The position numbers and the translations under genes were made by a program. From Formicarius rufipectus (lineage: Eukaryota; Chordata; Aves; Passeriformes; Formicariidae): DNA of 64,000 nt. The stretch's first letter is position 1; each line of letters begins with the position of its first letter. The notes below the pieces were generated by a model. The model saw nothing but the letters and a program-made list of their open reading frames with translations. It made no database searches and was not told the origin of the DNA. This document shows, piece after piece, positions 40,701 to 54,278 of the stretch. Where the stretch lies: assembly GCA_013399695.1 (NCBI GenBank), contig VXAU01002076.1, forward strand, positions 172,135-236,134, written 5' to 3'.

Positions 40701-43700
40701 CACTGGACTGCTAAAGCGTGAGAGTCAGTGCCATCAGCATTCTTGGTAGCTTGAAGTGCACCTGAATACAAGTGATCTGGGACTAAATTTAGGGGCAGGT
40801 TGCACCAATTCTGCTGTCAGCAATGGCCCATGGCCTGTTTGGAAGCGTGGAAAGGAGTGGCATCAGACATTCCCTTTGCTGCTGTATTTGGCAGCATTTT
40901 TTTTACTTCACTGCCACTGTACAGGAGCATGAGAGCCCATAGTTGTCTCAGATGAGTTGACTTAGATTTTCCTTGAACTGGATGTATGTCTGTGGCTTCA
41001 CAGCAAGCAGCTCCTCAGCAGGCTAATTCACATTTTACATAACGTTCCCTTCTCCCACCTTTCCCCAGCACTCAGAAAATCTCAGTCCCCCAAGGCTCCC
41101 AGCTGCAGGGAACCCCTTGAAGTCATTGCAAACTACATGTGGTTTGTTGGGGCAGTGGAAACAGTCTTTCCATGTAACCAAATCAACGCTAATAAAATTT
41201 TATAAAAGCAATAATTCTGGTTTTGCTGAACAAAACAAAAAGTTGACACGTTAATTCCATTTGAAATGGTAGTGCTTTCCTGTGCCTTATTTTGTCCATT
41301 CTAGAAAAACCACTTACTTGAAAAAAATAAGTATTTTTTAATACCAAAAGAAGATTTGGCGTGTAGGAAGTGGTGTTGACAACACCTGCCTAAGCCTGAC
41401 CAGAGCTTAGAAAAGTTCCCATGAACATACCACCCCTGCCAGCCCTGTCCCTGACCCTGCAATTCCTCCCTGTCTCACACAGAGAGGAGTGTGCAGGGCA
41501 GGACTGCGCTGCTGGGAGTATCCTGCATCAGGGGCACCTTGGCCTCTGAAGAACATCTTGAAGTGCTGATTTTTGCCAAGCAGCTCTCAGTGCCAAAGCT
41601 GAGTAGCAACCTAAGGAATTAAGTAAAACTCAGTTTTAAAAATACTCAACCTTTGCTTCTCTGAGTGTTCCTCACACCGTAGTAAAAAGCAGGGGTGATA
41701 CATTGTACTGGAGTGAATGACCCTACACAGTGGGCATGGCAGCTGAGAGGTAGAGTAATCATCTCCTCTGTCAAGTCTGTAAAAGTCCAGCTTTTTCTCT
41801 CTCTGCATCTGCTGAACTGACTTGCTTTTTAGGGATGCAGCAGTTTCAGTGGGTGTACACTCTGTCTTTTCTCAGCACAGCACACCAGTGGCAATTCACA
41901 CTGCATAGCTGGTTTCTGAGCCCCATCTGCAAAGGAGGGATGTTACACAAACACAAAAAGAGGCAGGGCTCTTTTATTGCCTTGGTTCAGGGCTCACATC
42001 AGTGGCAGCAAGGAAATAGTACCATATGCTTGCCTATCAGTCTGAAGTGAAATGAAAGAATGCAGCAGTGCATCTGAGTTTCCATCAGGAGTCTTCAGTG
42101 CTGGAGGGTATATGTTGCTGTTTGCCACACATTGTCTTGGATCTCACCATTAGGCCTATGGATATTTGAGGCACAACAGTGTTCTTGATTTGTGCATGAA
42201 TGCACAGGAATGTGACTCCAGAAATTATTTACTAGATGAAATGTAGCACTTGCCTTTCCCCTTATCTTTAAAGGAGCAGTGTCAAAATACACTCCCCAAG
42301 GTTTGAAAAGCTCTCATAAGATAGAGGAAAAGTTGCCACAACTTTGCTTTCTAAATTTTATCAACCTTTTATCCCTGAAATATTTTAAAGAATGGTTCAT
42401 TCTCCAGAGCTCCCAAACCTTTATTTTTGAGCAAGGTGAAGAGGCCACTGCAGTTTAATGCAGTTTTATCAGTAGTAAAATGAAGTTGTACTACAAAGCT
42501 TAGTCTCTGCAAAAAGGTTTAGTTGGACAACATCTATGACAAGTTGTCTGAGACGTTATTGCAATGGTTTTCTTAATGGGTATGTGCATAGAGCAACTGG
42601 GATCTTGAAGTACATTGAGAAACCATGCTGAAACCTAAAATCCTCATCAAAGGTCTGTTTGGATGCCTGTCCTAGGAGACTTGAGCAGGTCTGCATGTCA
42701 GCTCATGAGAGGCAGAGTTGGATTGACCCAATTCACAGGACACCTGTTTTACATGTCAGGGCAGGCAGGAGATATTTCACAGCACCCCAACAGCAAACTT
42801 GAGAGTCATAGTAAAAGGCAAAAGCAGCAACTATAGGAAGAAAGCAGGACAAAAAAAAAAACCTTGGCAATTTCCTGCTGGAGCAAGGAATTTGTAAAAT
42901 TAACTTTGAAAGTTAGACTCAGTTGACACGATACTAAATGCATGCATGTTTGCCCCAAGGAATGGCAGAATCAAGAAAGTAATGACCCCAGCATTTGTTT
43001 CCCTGATGCATGGGTCACTGGAGGAGCACCTCCCTCATTTTGACTCCACATCAGGACCTGTGTAGGCCTTGAGGGACATTTTGAAAAAACCCTGCATTTT
43101 ACACATGAGACATTTGGAGTTTTCTTTTTATCCATGGCAAATTCTCAAATTAATACGTGCTCTGTGCCAGAACTGGTCCATCAGGGATTGCTCTTATGCA
43201 TCGACAGATTTATTTACTTTGTACAAATGATGATTTAATTCTTGTGATGGTGATCTGATTTCATCAAATTAATTAGCCAATTGTCCTCTTAAAATGGGGT
43301 TTTCCAACCTTCATTCTAGTTCCAAATTCACAGGAGGATTTTAACTTAAAGGCACAGTATCTGTTTCTTAAAAATATGATTGGGATATTAAGGGTCTGTA
43401 AAAGTGCAAGAAAAAGACCTTGATATACTTGGACTTTTTTTTTTTTTAAGTGGGTGATGAAGATATCTTCTATTTTGCTCACCTGCTGACTGACTTTACA
43501 ACTAAAGGGCCCACTTGATGGTCTTTTAATGATGACTGAAAACTGAAGGTCTCACCTTGACTAGCAGTCAAACTGAGGAACAGATAGTTTTTTCCTGTTT
43601 TGCACACATCAGTGTGAAGCTGTTTTGCAGAGACCAGAAACAGTTTTAGATGTTCTTAAAATGTATGCCATACTGGTTAATCTGTGATTTAAAGTGCTGA

Positions 43701-45094
43701 ATGTGGATGCATATCCTCTCTCATAACTCACAGAGATTCTTCGTCCTGAAGCATCCGATACTGGCTCTGCACCAGTAGGGTATGACATGCCTGGTCTAGT
43801 AACCCTCTATTTGTGTTTCAGCAGACTTGTGGCTATCAGTATAAGCCTTCAGCCTTCAAATGGACCTCCTGACAACACAACCTGGCATGTATGTACAGAT
43901 TCCTCCATTAAGCTAACTCATCACTTTATTTTTGGTAGCCAGATGGTTTATGTGGCAGTTGTTGTATGGACACAGTTTTCACTGTTTTAGGCCCCTTACT
44001 GTTTCAGACTGTCCTGGAATACATGGAGAGTCCTCATTTTTAACATACAGTGTGCAATTATCCTCTCTGCATGCAGGGAATACACTTTGGTACTTTACTA
44101 ATGCAGAGCACTGCTGAGGATTTAAAAAAATGAGCTAATCCCCAAAGCATTTCTTGAGTTTGTACAGTTAACACCCTCCTTCCAGCAGTGGTACAGAGCA
44201 GCCCCCTCAGTGGCACATGCTGGCATGTCTCAGCCCTTCTGCATGGTCCCCACAGTGCTCTCCTGCAGCTGCACCTGCAGAGTTGTGAGCCACATTTTCT
44301 CTGCTGTGGATGGTCCCTCCTACACTGAACTGTTCTATTCAAACCATGTGTAAGTTCATAGTAGTCAGGTAAAGGGATCTTGGGCAGGGGGTGTGCTACA
44401 GCAGCATCATGAGGAGCAGGGATGGGAACTGCTTGAAAGAGAACTGCTGGAGTTAAGCAGAGCATCAAACAAGCTCTAGTTTTGCAGCCATGAGTACCTT
44501 AAATAAAATGCTTTTCCTTATGTTAAATGTTTTTCCTTACCAGGTTGTGGGAAAGATCACCATTGTAGGCTCAGATGGCCTTTCTGGAAAGATTTCTACA
44601 GTGAAACACTCTGAGTACTCCAACTGCAGCTGGTGCTGCAGGGCCAGTGTCCCAGTGATGGTACCTGGCTTGTGAGCAGGATCCCAGTAACTGCAGACCC
44701 ACTGGTGGGTACATTTGGGTGCATCCTTCACCAACTGCTAGTACATGAAATAACCAGTGAACCAAAACTAGTGGGAACAGCATGACATGCTGCCTTAGCC
44801 CTCTGCTTCCTCAAACTATACCTATGACTGTATTTCCAAGCCTTATAATTTTCATCCATATTATCCCTTCTGCAGGTGGGATGTGGAACCACTGGTCACT
44901 GTTGGCACAAGTTACTGCAGGAGACATGCAGGGCTGTGCCACTGCTTCTAGGCTGCCTATATCCTTCCCTGGAAGCACCAATCCCAATGCTTAGTCTACC
45001 TCCTTCAAAGAAGTGATGGAAAAGCACAGTGTGCCTTTGCTTTTGCAGTTTCCCAGTTCTTAGTGGAAACTTGCAAAATCCAGGCAGTCAGCAT

Positions 45095-45140
45095 TAAAAA
45101 ACAAGACCAAAACAAACAAACAAAAAAACCCCAAACCCAC
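45095..45140 (+). repeat. A/C-rich simple repeat
   Basis: An A run, (CAAA)n and AACCCC units occur in the intergenic stretch between the CpG island and the DOCK 3' end. Confidence 0.7.
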
Positions 45141-45487
45141 TAAATAGACAAAATCTTCACAAAACATACTTTTTTTATTAAGGTATTAGAAAAATTTCTC
45201 TTCCCCCACTGAGAAAAATGCCACCCCAAGTGTTTAGGTTTGAGCCCAGGATTTTATGCCTTAACTCAAGAAGGAACACACTCCTTTGGGAGCATTTTCA
45301 ACCTTTCTTTGTTACCTGGGAAGGTTTTTTTTTCTCTAGAAGTCGAGCTGCATACAAAGCAAAGGATATAGTTTTGTGCCTACTTCCTTTCTTCATTATG
45401 TATTAAGTCCAGAAACACTTATTTGGTTGAATTTTTAAGGTAGCTTTGTGTCACTTTCAAATTCTAGATTTATCAGCAATGCTAAGT

Positions 45488-45525
45488 TTGCTTGCTTGCT
45501 TGCTTTTTTTTTTTTTTTCCCCCCC
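45488..45525 (+). repeat. (CTTG)n, poly(T) and poly(C) compound tract
   Basis: Four GCTT units are followed by about 15 T and 7 C, a compound microsatellite likely to be length-polymorphic. Confidence 0.75.
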
Positions 45526-47559
45526 ACTGAGGTCTCATAGGAGAACAGACATTTCCACAGCCATTCACATTTGAAACAGCTGGAAATGTGTGATAGGAAA
45601 TCTTCCCTTCTCATTGTTTTACAGGTGTTTGTACACAATACACAGTCCTCCTTCCATCATGCTGAAATACCTTGTCCTTTTGATTATGAGGGTTTAATTT
45701 CTTTGTAATTTGGATTTCACAAGTAGAAGGCATCCAGTGCACGTTCAGGAATGTTCCATGAATAGAGGCTGATATGAAAAAAACCTTATTCATGTAAAAA
45801 GACATAGTTCTAAAAGAAGTATTAGATCCACTCTTAGATAGAAATAAAGCATCAATTTTATAGCATAGAAAAAATGGTGTGCCATGATTTAAATATCTTT
45901 TAAATTCCTTAAAGGAAAATTAAAAGAAAAATAAAAGTAGAATTCAACTTTGCTTCTTTTTTTTCCTTAAAGGGAAGGTTTTGTTTTGAAGGGTGCAAAG
46001 GAACAGATTTCTTAGAACAGACAAACAGAGCAAAATGTTACAGTTTTCAAAGCTTTATAAATCATCCCTAGAAAACTTACTATTGCAAATCTTCAGATTT
46101 GCTTGTTTTGATCAGTTAAATACTTGGTTTGATGTTTTCAGGATTTTTTCCTGAGCAATATTGAATGATGAAAAACTTCTTTAAGGTTAGTTTTTTAATT
46201 CTTGAACACTTGGAAAACAGAATGGTTTTGAATGGCAATGAGTCTTTTAAAACCAATTCCTAAGAACATAAGGAGTCACAGAAACATGCTCAATTCACAG
46301 TGTCAAGCACTCAATAAAAGCCAGAGTTTACTGTAACCCTTCCAAACACTAACTGGGCTCTACTGTGAGGGTGCATTGCCTTTATTCATGTAATCAAAAA
46401 GAACTTTTCCCACAGGGGCCCTTGTCCTTTCAGTGCACTGGTTAGACTGGAGCATTACCCAACCTGAGATGACTTATTCAAGACCTGTTGATCATTTTTT
46501 AATCAGTCCGTTTAACTGGTTTAAAAGGTGATTAAAACATAGTCAGCCAAGCTACTCCCCAAAATGCCCCACTCCCAAATACAGCACTAGTGGAAACACA
46601 ATATGAATACTTGTACGTTTTCCTCTGTACCAGAAGTCATCAGCACTGTAGTTCAGTAAACCCTGGTAAAACGCTATTATTGTGTGCCTCACTTTTGTAT
46701 TAAGCATTGCTCTGAGAGATTGTAACACCTGAAAGAATCCTAACTGTTTGTGTCAGGCTGTCTCATAAGCTTTAATTCCCCTCTATGCAATATTTGAGAC
46801 AATGATACTTCAAACAGAGAAAAACCAACAATAACAACAAAAAGTTTAAATGTTTCCTTTCGCTTTTCCAAGCCTTCACAATTGGTGGGAAACTGAATGA
46901 GAAAGCGTTCAGCTTCCAGTGAGAGGTCATGTAACCCAGACCTGCCAGTTTTGAGTTACAACACACTGTTCTTCTCTGTGACACTGCTGGTTGCCCTGTG
47001 CCTACAGGAGGATGGGGCATGGCAGGAGCGGTAAATAGAGATGCTCATGCTGAGGTAGGGGATGCCTGCCCAAAAACCAGCACCATTCTCCTTAAAGCTG
47101 GTGCTCTCTGACAGTAAATGGAAGGAGTAAGTGAGCTATTGCAAGCTCCATGAGTGTCTAGAACAGGATGGTGTAGTTCTGTGCCTCACCTGCTGGTTCT
47201 CCCTAGCCTCATCTGTTTAGTCCTGAACCTACACAGTATGGACACACAAAACTCTACCTAGTCTTGAATCACCCAGATGCTGAATTCGGAATTAGGAGTG
47301 TTTCCGCTCTACAGCTAATGACTAGAAGAAGGAATGAGGGCTCTACTGTCACTGAATGAAAAAAACCCAAAAAAGCTAGGAAGCAACTTGTTGCCTGTTG
47401 CTGCTGCAGCAGACACAATTCATCCTAAAGACTGACCAGCAGGCTCTCTGCCCACATCTTTGTATTTTTCATGAATGATGCTTCTATAAGAAAAGATTGT
47501 TCCTACTGAAATTTTCTTTCCAGCTGTGTTTTATTGAGGTATCAGATGCAACACTAAGG

Positions 47560-49810
47560 CACTTAGAATATCCTGTGTAACAGTCACTTTATTGCAAAAT
47601 GAGTATCATAAGATAGAAAATTTACATTTCACATAATTCAGCTCTTGAAAGAAATGTACATGCCATGTTCCATTTGTAGAAGGGACAACATAAAATACAA
47701 ACTGAGAGCAAGACTGGCCAACTGACTGAGGGGTGCTCAGCTTGTAAAATGTGAACAAAGAGTCCTTCAGTATGTATATTATCTTGAGTATTATTTCAGT
47801 TTGTGAAACACTTCATTACTTTTACCTAGGATACTGTACAGCAGTAAGGGGTATTGTTTACCTGAGGTTTCTGTTACTTAGGGTGTATCGTATAAGCATC
47901 TTGTAAACCATGAGATTGGATTATGGGGTTGATAAATGACAGTATTCTGACCTTTCTCCTCAGGTGGCTGTTAAAAACAATAGGGACTAAATTCTGATAG
48001 TGAGAGATCTCAGAGCTTCAAAACTTTGGGAAATTAGTGAACTTTTCAATTTAGAACTGTTTCAGAACAACTTGAATATGGAGGAGCCACTCTTCTGGGG
48101 AGGCATCTTTTGCTCTGAGCTTGGTATACCATTTTCTTATGTACTTTGGATGTGTTCACTTCAAAATCAGAGAGTATTTATTCCTGATTCGTGCATTTAA
48201 CAATACTGTGAATGAGCAGGGAAATTATTTTCTTACACTCCGAGAGTCATGTAACCAGGATTTATTTCACAATTTACTCGGGTGATCATCCTGGTGAATC
48301 TTCTACATAGCACATTCAAAATCTGACACAAATACCAATGAAGTGCTTGGAATATTCCTATTATCAAATGGCAAGGCTGCAGGTGACTGTAAAAAGTCAA
48401 AGTGTTTCCACTAAAAGCAACAGCCCTGATCTCCCTTAGGCTTGCAGAGCACAGAGGTCTTATCTTTAAAAACATATGGCATCAGCTGGGAGAAAGTTCA
48501 CTGCCATTGTCTAAAATGAAGTATAAAGGAAAAAAAAGTCACAATTTAAATATTAAATTCTCAGTTTGGGTAAATGGAATTGCTTTCTCCAATCAGCATT
48601 ACACTATAATTTCCATAACTCTGAAAAGGAGGAGGGGAGGAAGTAATGTTGAGGGACACTTTTATGGAACTTTGCTTCAAAATACAAATATTATGTGGTA
48701 AACATAGTCATACAAATTGTGGCTCTACATGGCCTCACTAAATGAGTTCCAAAGTCCTAATCTCTCTCTCAGTATTCTCATCTGCAAAACTGTAATAACA
48801 TTTCCATACTTCAGAGAAGTGCTGTAAAGGTTACTTAGCAAAATGCTTGCTTAAATCTCAGAAAATACTAAGTATTAGGTATTACAAATTATGTGCTAAT
48901 TTCCCTTAAGCTGCAGTAAAGCCTGAGTTAAGTGCTTGTAGGCAATCCCCACTGTGAGCTTCTGTAGTTAATTTTGGTTAAGGCTATCTATGTAAGAGCA
49001 TTGTTTAATAAAAGAATCACTGATAGTTTAGCATCTTCTTTTTAAACTATTATATGTTAGCTTTTCTGCTAAATGTCACGGATTATTAAGAACCTCAACG
49101 GCATGTCAAGTAGTAGTCCCTTAACTTAGAAAAAGTTTCAGAAAATCTATAAAAATTATTTCTGACTACTGCTTGCTCTTCAAGCTTAGGTTGAGAGAAC
49201 TTGTGTGGAACTCCCTGCAAGTCAGAACCATGACAGGAACAGGTGACAGAAACTGACTGAGGAAATTATTCTTTCTTAAAGCGTCAGCTCAGCAAATACC
49301 AAGCAGGCGACCATGTTCATCCTCATTAAGACAGCATTTAAGCATATGATTAACTTGCTGCAGGTGTGCCATTGCCAAAAGCACATGGATAAATGTTGCC
49401 TTGGAAAAGGAGCACAAATATATACAACTTGTGTCATTCTTTAGACATGTTATTTGGTTTCATGTCAGCCAAACTACACCAAGTCCTATGTCCATTAGCT
49501 AGTGATGACTGACTTCATGCCACTGACCATTCTATTGCCCACCTCCTCTGCAGTAGGTGATTATTTTACAATATACACAAAAGTATCTAAAAAGAATCCC
49601 CTTTCGTTCCAAGCCCTCATGATATGTGCTTGATTAGGAATTATCCCCTAGTTTTCATTCAGTGATCTTGGGTAAATGCTTTTCTGCATGCTGTCCAGAA
49701 AGTGCACATGCTGTCCTGTGAGAGATTTCATCTTTCATAGATGTGAAATAAATACTTCATCACTTCTGGCTTGCAGCACGAAGCTCTTCCTTGGCCAAAG
49801 CAGCTAGTTC
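47560..49810 (-). other. DOCK10: Probable 3' untranslated region of the DOCK gene
   Basis: The non-coding sequence after the stop codon contains no further exon. Minus-strand poly(A)-signal candidates, in transcript order, are ATTAAA at 49004-49009, AATAAA at 48261-48266, AATAAA at 48177-48182 and AATAAA at 47588-47593 (in the context TTGCAATAAAGTGAC, which looks the most convincing), with another at 47530-47535. Which one is used cannot be told from sequence, so the left limit is only a guess. Confidence 0.4.
47588..47593 (-). terminator. Candidate polyadenylation signal AATAAA for the DOCK transcript
   Basis: On the minus strand the hexamer AATAAA is followed by GTGACTGTTACAC, a plausible cleavage region, about 2.2 kb after the DOCK stop codon. 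It is the best-looking of several candidates, but alternative signals lie closer to the stop codon. Confidence 0.35.
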
Positions 49811-49874
49811 TTAGCTGCTTTGTGAAGAAGTCTGGGCATCGTATTTCCTAAAACTGTGATTACGAAAAGATTCC
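49811..49874 (-). CDS. DOCK10: DOCK gene terminal coding exon
   Basis: After a TTTCTTTGCAG acceptor the frame continues from exon k as (R)ESFRNHSFRKYDAQTSSQSS and ends with TAA at 49811-49813. The pattern resembles the Arg-acidic-Ser-Phe ... SFRK ... QS ending of DOCK10/11 tails, which supports the exon although it is only 64 coding bases. It is too short to appear as an independent open frame. The tail is serine-rich and probably unstructured. Confidence 0.85.
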
Positions 49875-52800
49875 CTGCAAAGAAACAAAGTTGTCAAATG
49901 AAAAAAAATCCAAGGAGTACCTGCCTTGTGAAGATGAGCAACTGAAAAACCTTCAGCTGAAACATGTTATGTGTTGACAGGTCATACCTGTCATTACTTC
50001 GTCTCCTCTCACCCTATACTGGGCACAGTGACTTTGTGAAAAAGCATATATTGATAAGAACATTAGACTGTTCTGCCTCAGTCATGTGATTATAAAGAGT
50101 TATGTTTTCTTGGACGGAACAAATGACTCTTAGTTCATGCTGACTAATACCACAGGTGCCATATATATTCTATCTACTTCTGGCTTCAAATGTGGAAGAA
50201 ATCACAAGATGTTTCCAATAGCTTTTTGTTAGGGTAAGGAGGAAGTCTTATCTAATGATGCATTAAAATTGCAGAAATCCTCTACTCCAGGAATGAGCAG
50301 CATGAGAAATACAGTTAACACTACAATCAATTCCAGTGGAAGTCAGCAGATTTCCTTAATTGGGAATGTTGTTGGGAGTGTACATTATGGCCTGGTTTAG
50401 CAGTAAAACTCCCCTCCTTCCTTTCAAAAAATACTATATTTTTGTATAATCACAACACATAACCCTGTCTTTAACTCTACCTTGTGCTCTGGATTTTCAC
50501 TACAGGTTTGTACAGCTCTGGGATCTTCCTCTCAATCATGGGTCTAAGGTTCTCCTTCAGCTTCATGTAGTTCCTTTTGAGCTCTTGATGATATTCACGC
50601 TGGTCAGCAGTAATAAGTTGCTTGTTTTTCTCCACTGCTTCACCACATCTAGGTGAAATGAAAGAAAAAAATGCGTGACATGTATCGTCCACTTCTGTTA
50701 AACTCATTCGCTTTCTGTTACGTGTTCTGAATAGACAGTGATACAGCTCTATTGATCTAGGTTCTCTAGTAACTTGTCAAGACTGAAGTGATAATGACTT
50801 AATAAGAAACCTTTGTCTTTTCCTGATACACAAATTGAGATGATATATTTAGTCATTAGAAAAGGATGAGGGAGCAAGTAAAAACAAATTTAATGGCTGC
50901 GGAATAATGAACTAGCTGCCTACTTAGTGTAAGCAGATGCAGTGACAATAGCAGAAAGTAGAAGCTGTATCTGTTGCATGAGACTCACTTTTTAAACTCA
51001 AACTTTTCTTCAGCAATTATGCTTTGTTTGGACTAAGAAGTGAAGTATCATGGTATGTGAGTGTGCTTGTTAAGATTTACTAACATATCTAAAGCAAAGG
51101 GCATATATGTCTGCCACTAACACTGTGTATCCTTGACAGATAGGGTCAAATGTTTTCTTATGAACAGGTTTCTTTATATCTTCCATATGTCACTTTATTA
51201 AAAGTAAAATCAAGGCTATAGTTTGAAATGCTTGATTTCTGTAAAAATATCAAAAGATAAAACAAACAGAACATTGTAATTAGTATCTGAACATGAAGCA
51301 GTGATAACAAGTCTGGACCAAGTTGCTAACTTGTTCAATTAATTACTCAGTTATATTACTGTTGAATTATTGCTATTATTTATTGATGCAATTCAGCATT
51401 TCAGTTTTGTTTTACTGACCTCATTATAAACTCTTTGAAACACAACCTCAGCTTGTTGTGATGTCGATAAAGTTTGGGGTCTGCTGGAATTTCAGCCAGG
51501 AACACTTGCGCTACCTCTAGCGGTCCCTTTTAAGAATAGCACAGGAAAATGTTAAAAACACCTGCTTAGACTGTAAACTGATCACATGTTTGTTTAAGCT
51601 GTTTGTTATTTCCTGAGCAGAATTCTGAAAAAAAAAAAGAAAACAAAAAACCCAAAACCAAAACCAAAACAAAAACAAACAAAAAACCCGAAAACCAAAC
51701 CAAAACAAAAAACCCAAAAAACCAAAACAAAACCACCACCACAACAACAACAACAAAACAAACAAACAAAAAAAACAACAAAAACAAACCCCTGCACAGT
51801 TACCATAACAGGGTGGGGTTTTTTTGCTCCCTTTCTCCCGATATTTCCTTTAGCAAGTGAAGTTTTTGCCCATCTATCTTATCTTCTCTTGTTTTTATTT
51901 TTCCTCCAGTCCCACAACAAAGGGAACAGACAAATTCTGCTCACCAGAGAAGAGCTAGGATACTGACAAACCTGGTTACATTAGAGAAACACAGCTCCTA
52001 TGTGTTGTATTACAAGACCTCAAAGGAGTTAAGTAAGCCCAGCAAAGAAAATGACCACTCTTTCCAAAGCTTACAACATGTTATTTCAGACTAGAGGCTT
52101 TGGTTGCGGAAGAACCAAATGCAGAATGCAGGAACTTGAGAGTATTTAGGCTTCTGGCAAAGAAACCAAACTTCGTGAAATTGTGCATAATGCCAAGTTT
52201 TTACTCAGTTATGTCTTCATTCTTCTATTTAAAAATCATTAATTGTTTGAGGTTTTTTGTTGGCATGGATGTTTAGCATTTATGTTACAGATATTGCATC
52301 TCAGGTTTTTTTTGGGGCACTCATGTCTTGACTTAATGTCTTGACTTAATTTCTGTTAAACTGAGTTTGCAGTGGTCCCACAACAGAATAGTTACTATTA
52401 TTCCCATTCCCCAGGGATATATCTGAAGTGAACCAAATGGCTGAGATGGTTAGCGTATTAGAAATGTGGTTGCATTCACAAGGCTTCTGTGAGTTTCTGC
52501 ACCTACAAACAACACAGCGTGTCTACAAGCACTTTCACCAAAAGCATACCTAATGAACAGTATACAATGACTAAATATCGAGGGGTGAAATTTAAATGCA
52601 CATTGTGATTAAATGTATATGATTAAATATACTTCTTCACCTGCAAGAGATAAGAGCAAAAAAAGGAAACAATGAGAAAGCTATGCAGAATCTTTTCATA
52701 TGGGTTATTTGGATCCCTCACCTGATTTACAGTGGCTCCAACTGAGCCCTGCAGAACCATCTGGAGCATTTTGGCATCCGGTGGTTCTTGATTGGTGGCT

Positions 52801-54226
52801 GCAGTTAGTTCCTGTGTTTTTTTACGCATATCTTCAATAGCAACTTCAATTGGGGTTAAAACAAACTAATGGAAATGGAAGAAAAGATGCTTTATTACCT
52901 GAATCGCGTGCAGTTGACCTGTTCTAAATCTGACAATATCCCTGTCATTCTCCCATGTCAAAAGCAGTAGTTGTGAAACCAAGGAAGACTGTTCAGTCTA
53001 AATGTCATCTTGGAAGATACTGAATCTGATCCAAAGCCCTTTGCCATCTTACCATTTGCAAGAATAGGGTGTGGATCAGACTCCCTATTTACATAAATTC
53101 ATTATTATTCTAAGTTACTGACAATGTCTGAAGTGGTGCTGCACTTTCTGCAGTATAAAGCTTCCTATGTCTAAACCAGCTCTGATCCCAATCTAGTTCT
53201 CTGACTGTACTTCTAGCTACTCCTGCTTTATCAGCTAGAATTACAGCTATAAACAGAACTCCAGACATCCTCCTACACAGCATTACAGCTAGTAGGTCCA
53301 AAGGAGAATGTATGATTACTATCCTCTCTTCTCCATAGTAAATATCTATCCTGAATTTTTCTACCTGTTATATAACACTCCTGTTTACAAGAGCAACATC
53401 TGAGAAATTTAGCATTCTCTTTTCTGCCAAGCATAGAATTTGAAAGTCTTCCTACCCAGAGACTCTTTGAGCCCCTGAGAAATCAGATCTGTCTGCAAAA
53501 CCCAATTACCTCTTCTCTTTCAATGACATTGATTCGAGTTTTGATGTAGGGGAAAGCATGCATTGTGGTTAGGATGGTGTTCCTCTTGTATTGCTCACTA
53601 AGCTCTCCTCTGGGGCGCCCATCCTTGGTGAAAGGTGTAGTGTACATGAACCGACAGATGTTGAAGTTCTTCTCAAAATAGGTAACTCTGTCCTTCATCT
53701 CATACTCATCAAAATATGGCTCCACAAAAGTAATTTGTATGTATGCCTAAGAAAAGAGGGAAGAACCATTACAGTACTTTACAACTCAAGGAGTGTAAAA
53801 GCAATGACACATGAAATATCCCATAGTTCACATTGACTAAGGGTGGTCTGGGAAAGCACAGAACTGCAAATTCTTCAGTGATCATTCTCTTATTCAGAGC
53901 TGACAAAACTTGCATCTAGGAGGGCACAGCTTAACCCTGGGGGTCAGGACCAGAGCAGAGACCAGAGATCAGAACTTCTAATTTCCATACTCTGTGCCAA
54001 GCTACCAAACCACACCTGTCACATAGGCTTTAATAGCCCTGGGCACAGAGATACAGCCAAGCTGGTGTTTTGGTGGTATTTTTTTTTGTTTGTTTGTTTT
54101 GATTTGTTTTTGGGTTTTTGTTTTGGGTTTGTTTTGTTTTGTTTTAGTTTGCTTGTTTGTTTTTTGTTTGGGTTTTTGTGTAGGGTTTTTTTGTGGGTTT
54201 TTGTTTGGTTTTGTTTTCATGTTGGG

Positions 54227-54278
<52 letters not shown>

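Larger units (their letters stand above)
37721..47559. other. Intergenic stretch between the CpG island and the DOCK 3' end
   Basis: About 10 kb with no exon supported on either strand. CpG density falls off by about 38.1 kb. The stretch carries simple repeats at 45095 and 45488. A somewhat G+C-richer patch at 44.1-45.0 kb holds a 136-codon minus frame with no recognisable motif. Confidence 0.55.

Noticed and set aside
50477..50707. A 76-codon minus frame that looks like a complete small protein ending PVVKIQSTR
   Set aside because: Its front part is intronic read-through before the 50648 acceptor, and its stop lies in the intron after the AAG|GTAGAG donor. The true protein continues in exon 49811-49874.
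51517..51806. Hydrophobic-looking frames rich in Phe, Val and Trp or in Lys, Thr and Asn
   Set aside because: They are translations of the A/C-rich simple repeat on either strand, not membrane proteins.
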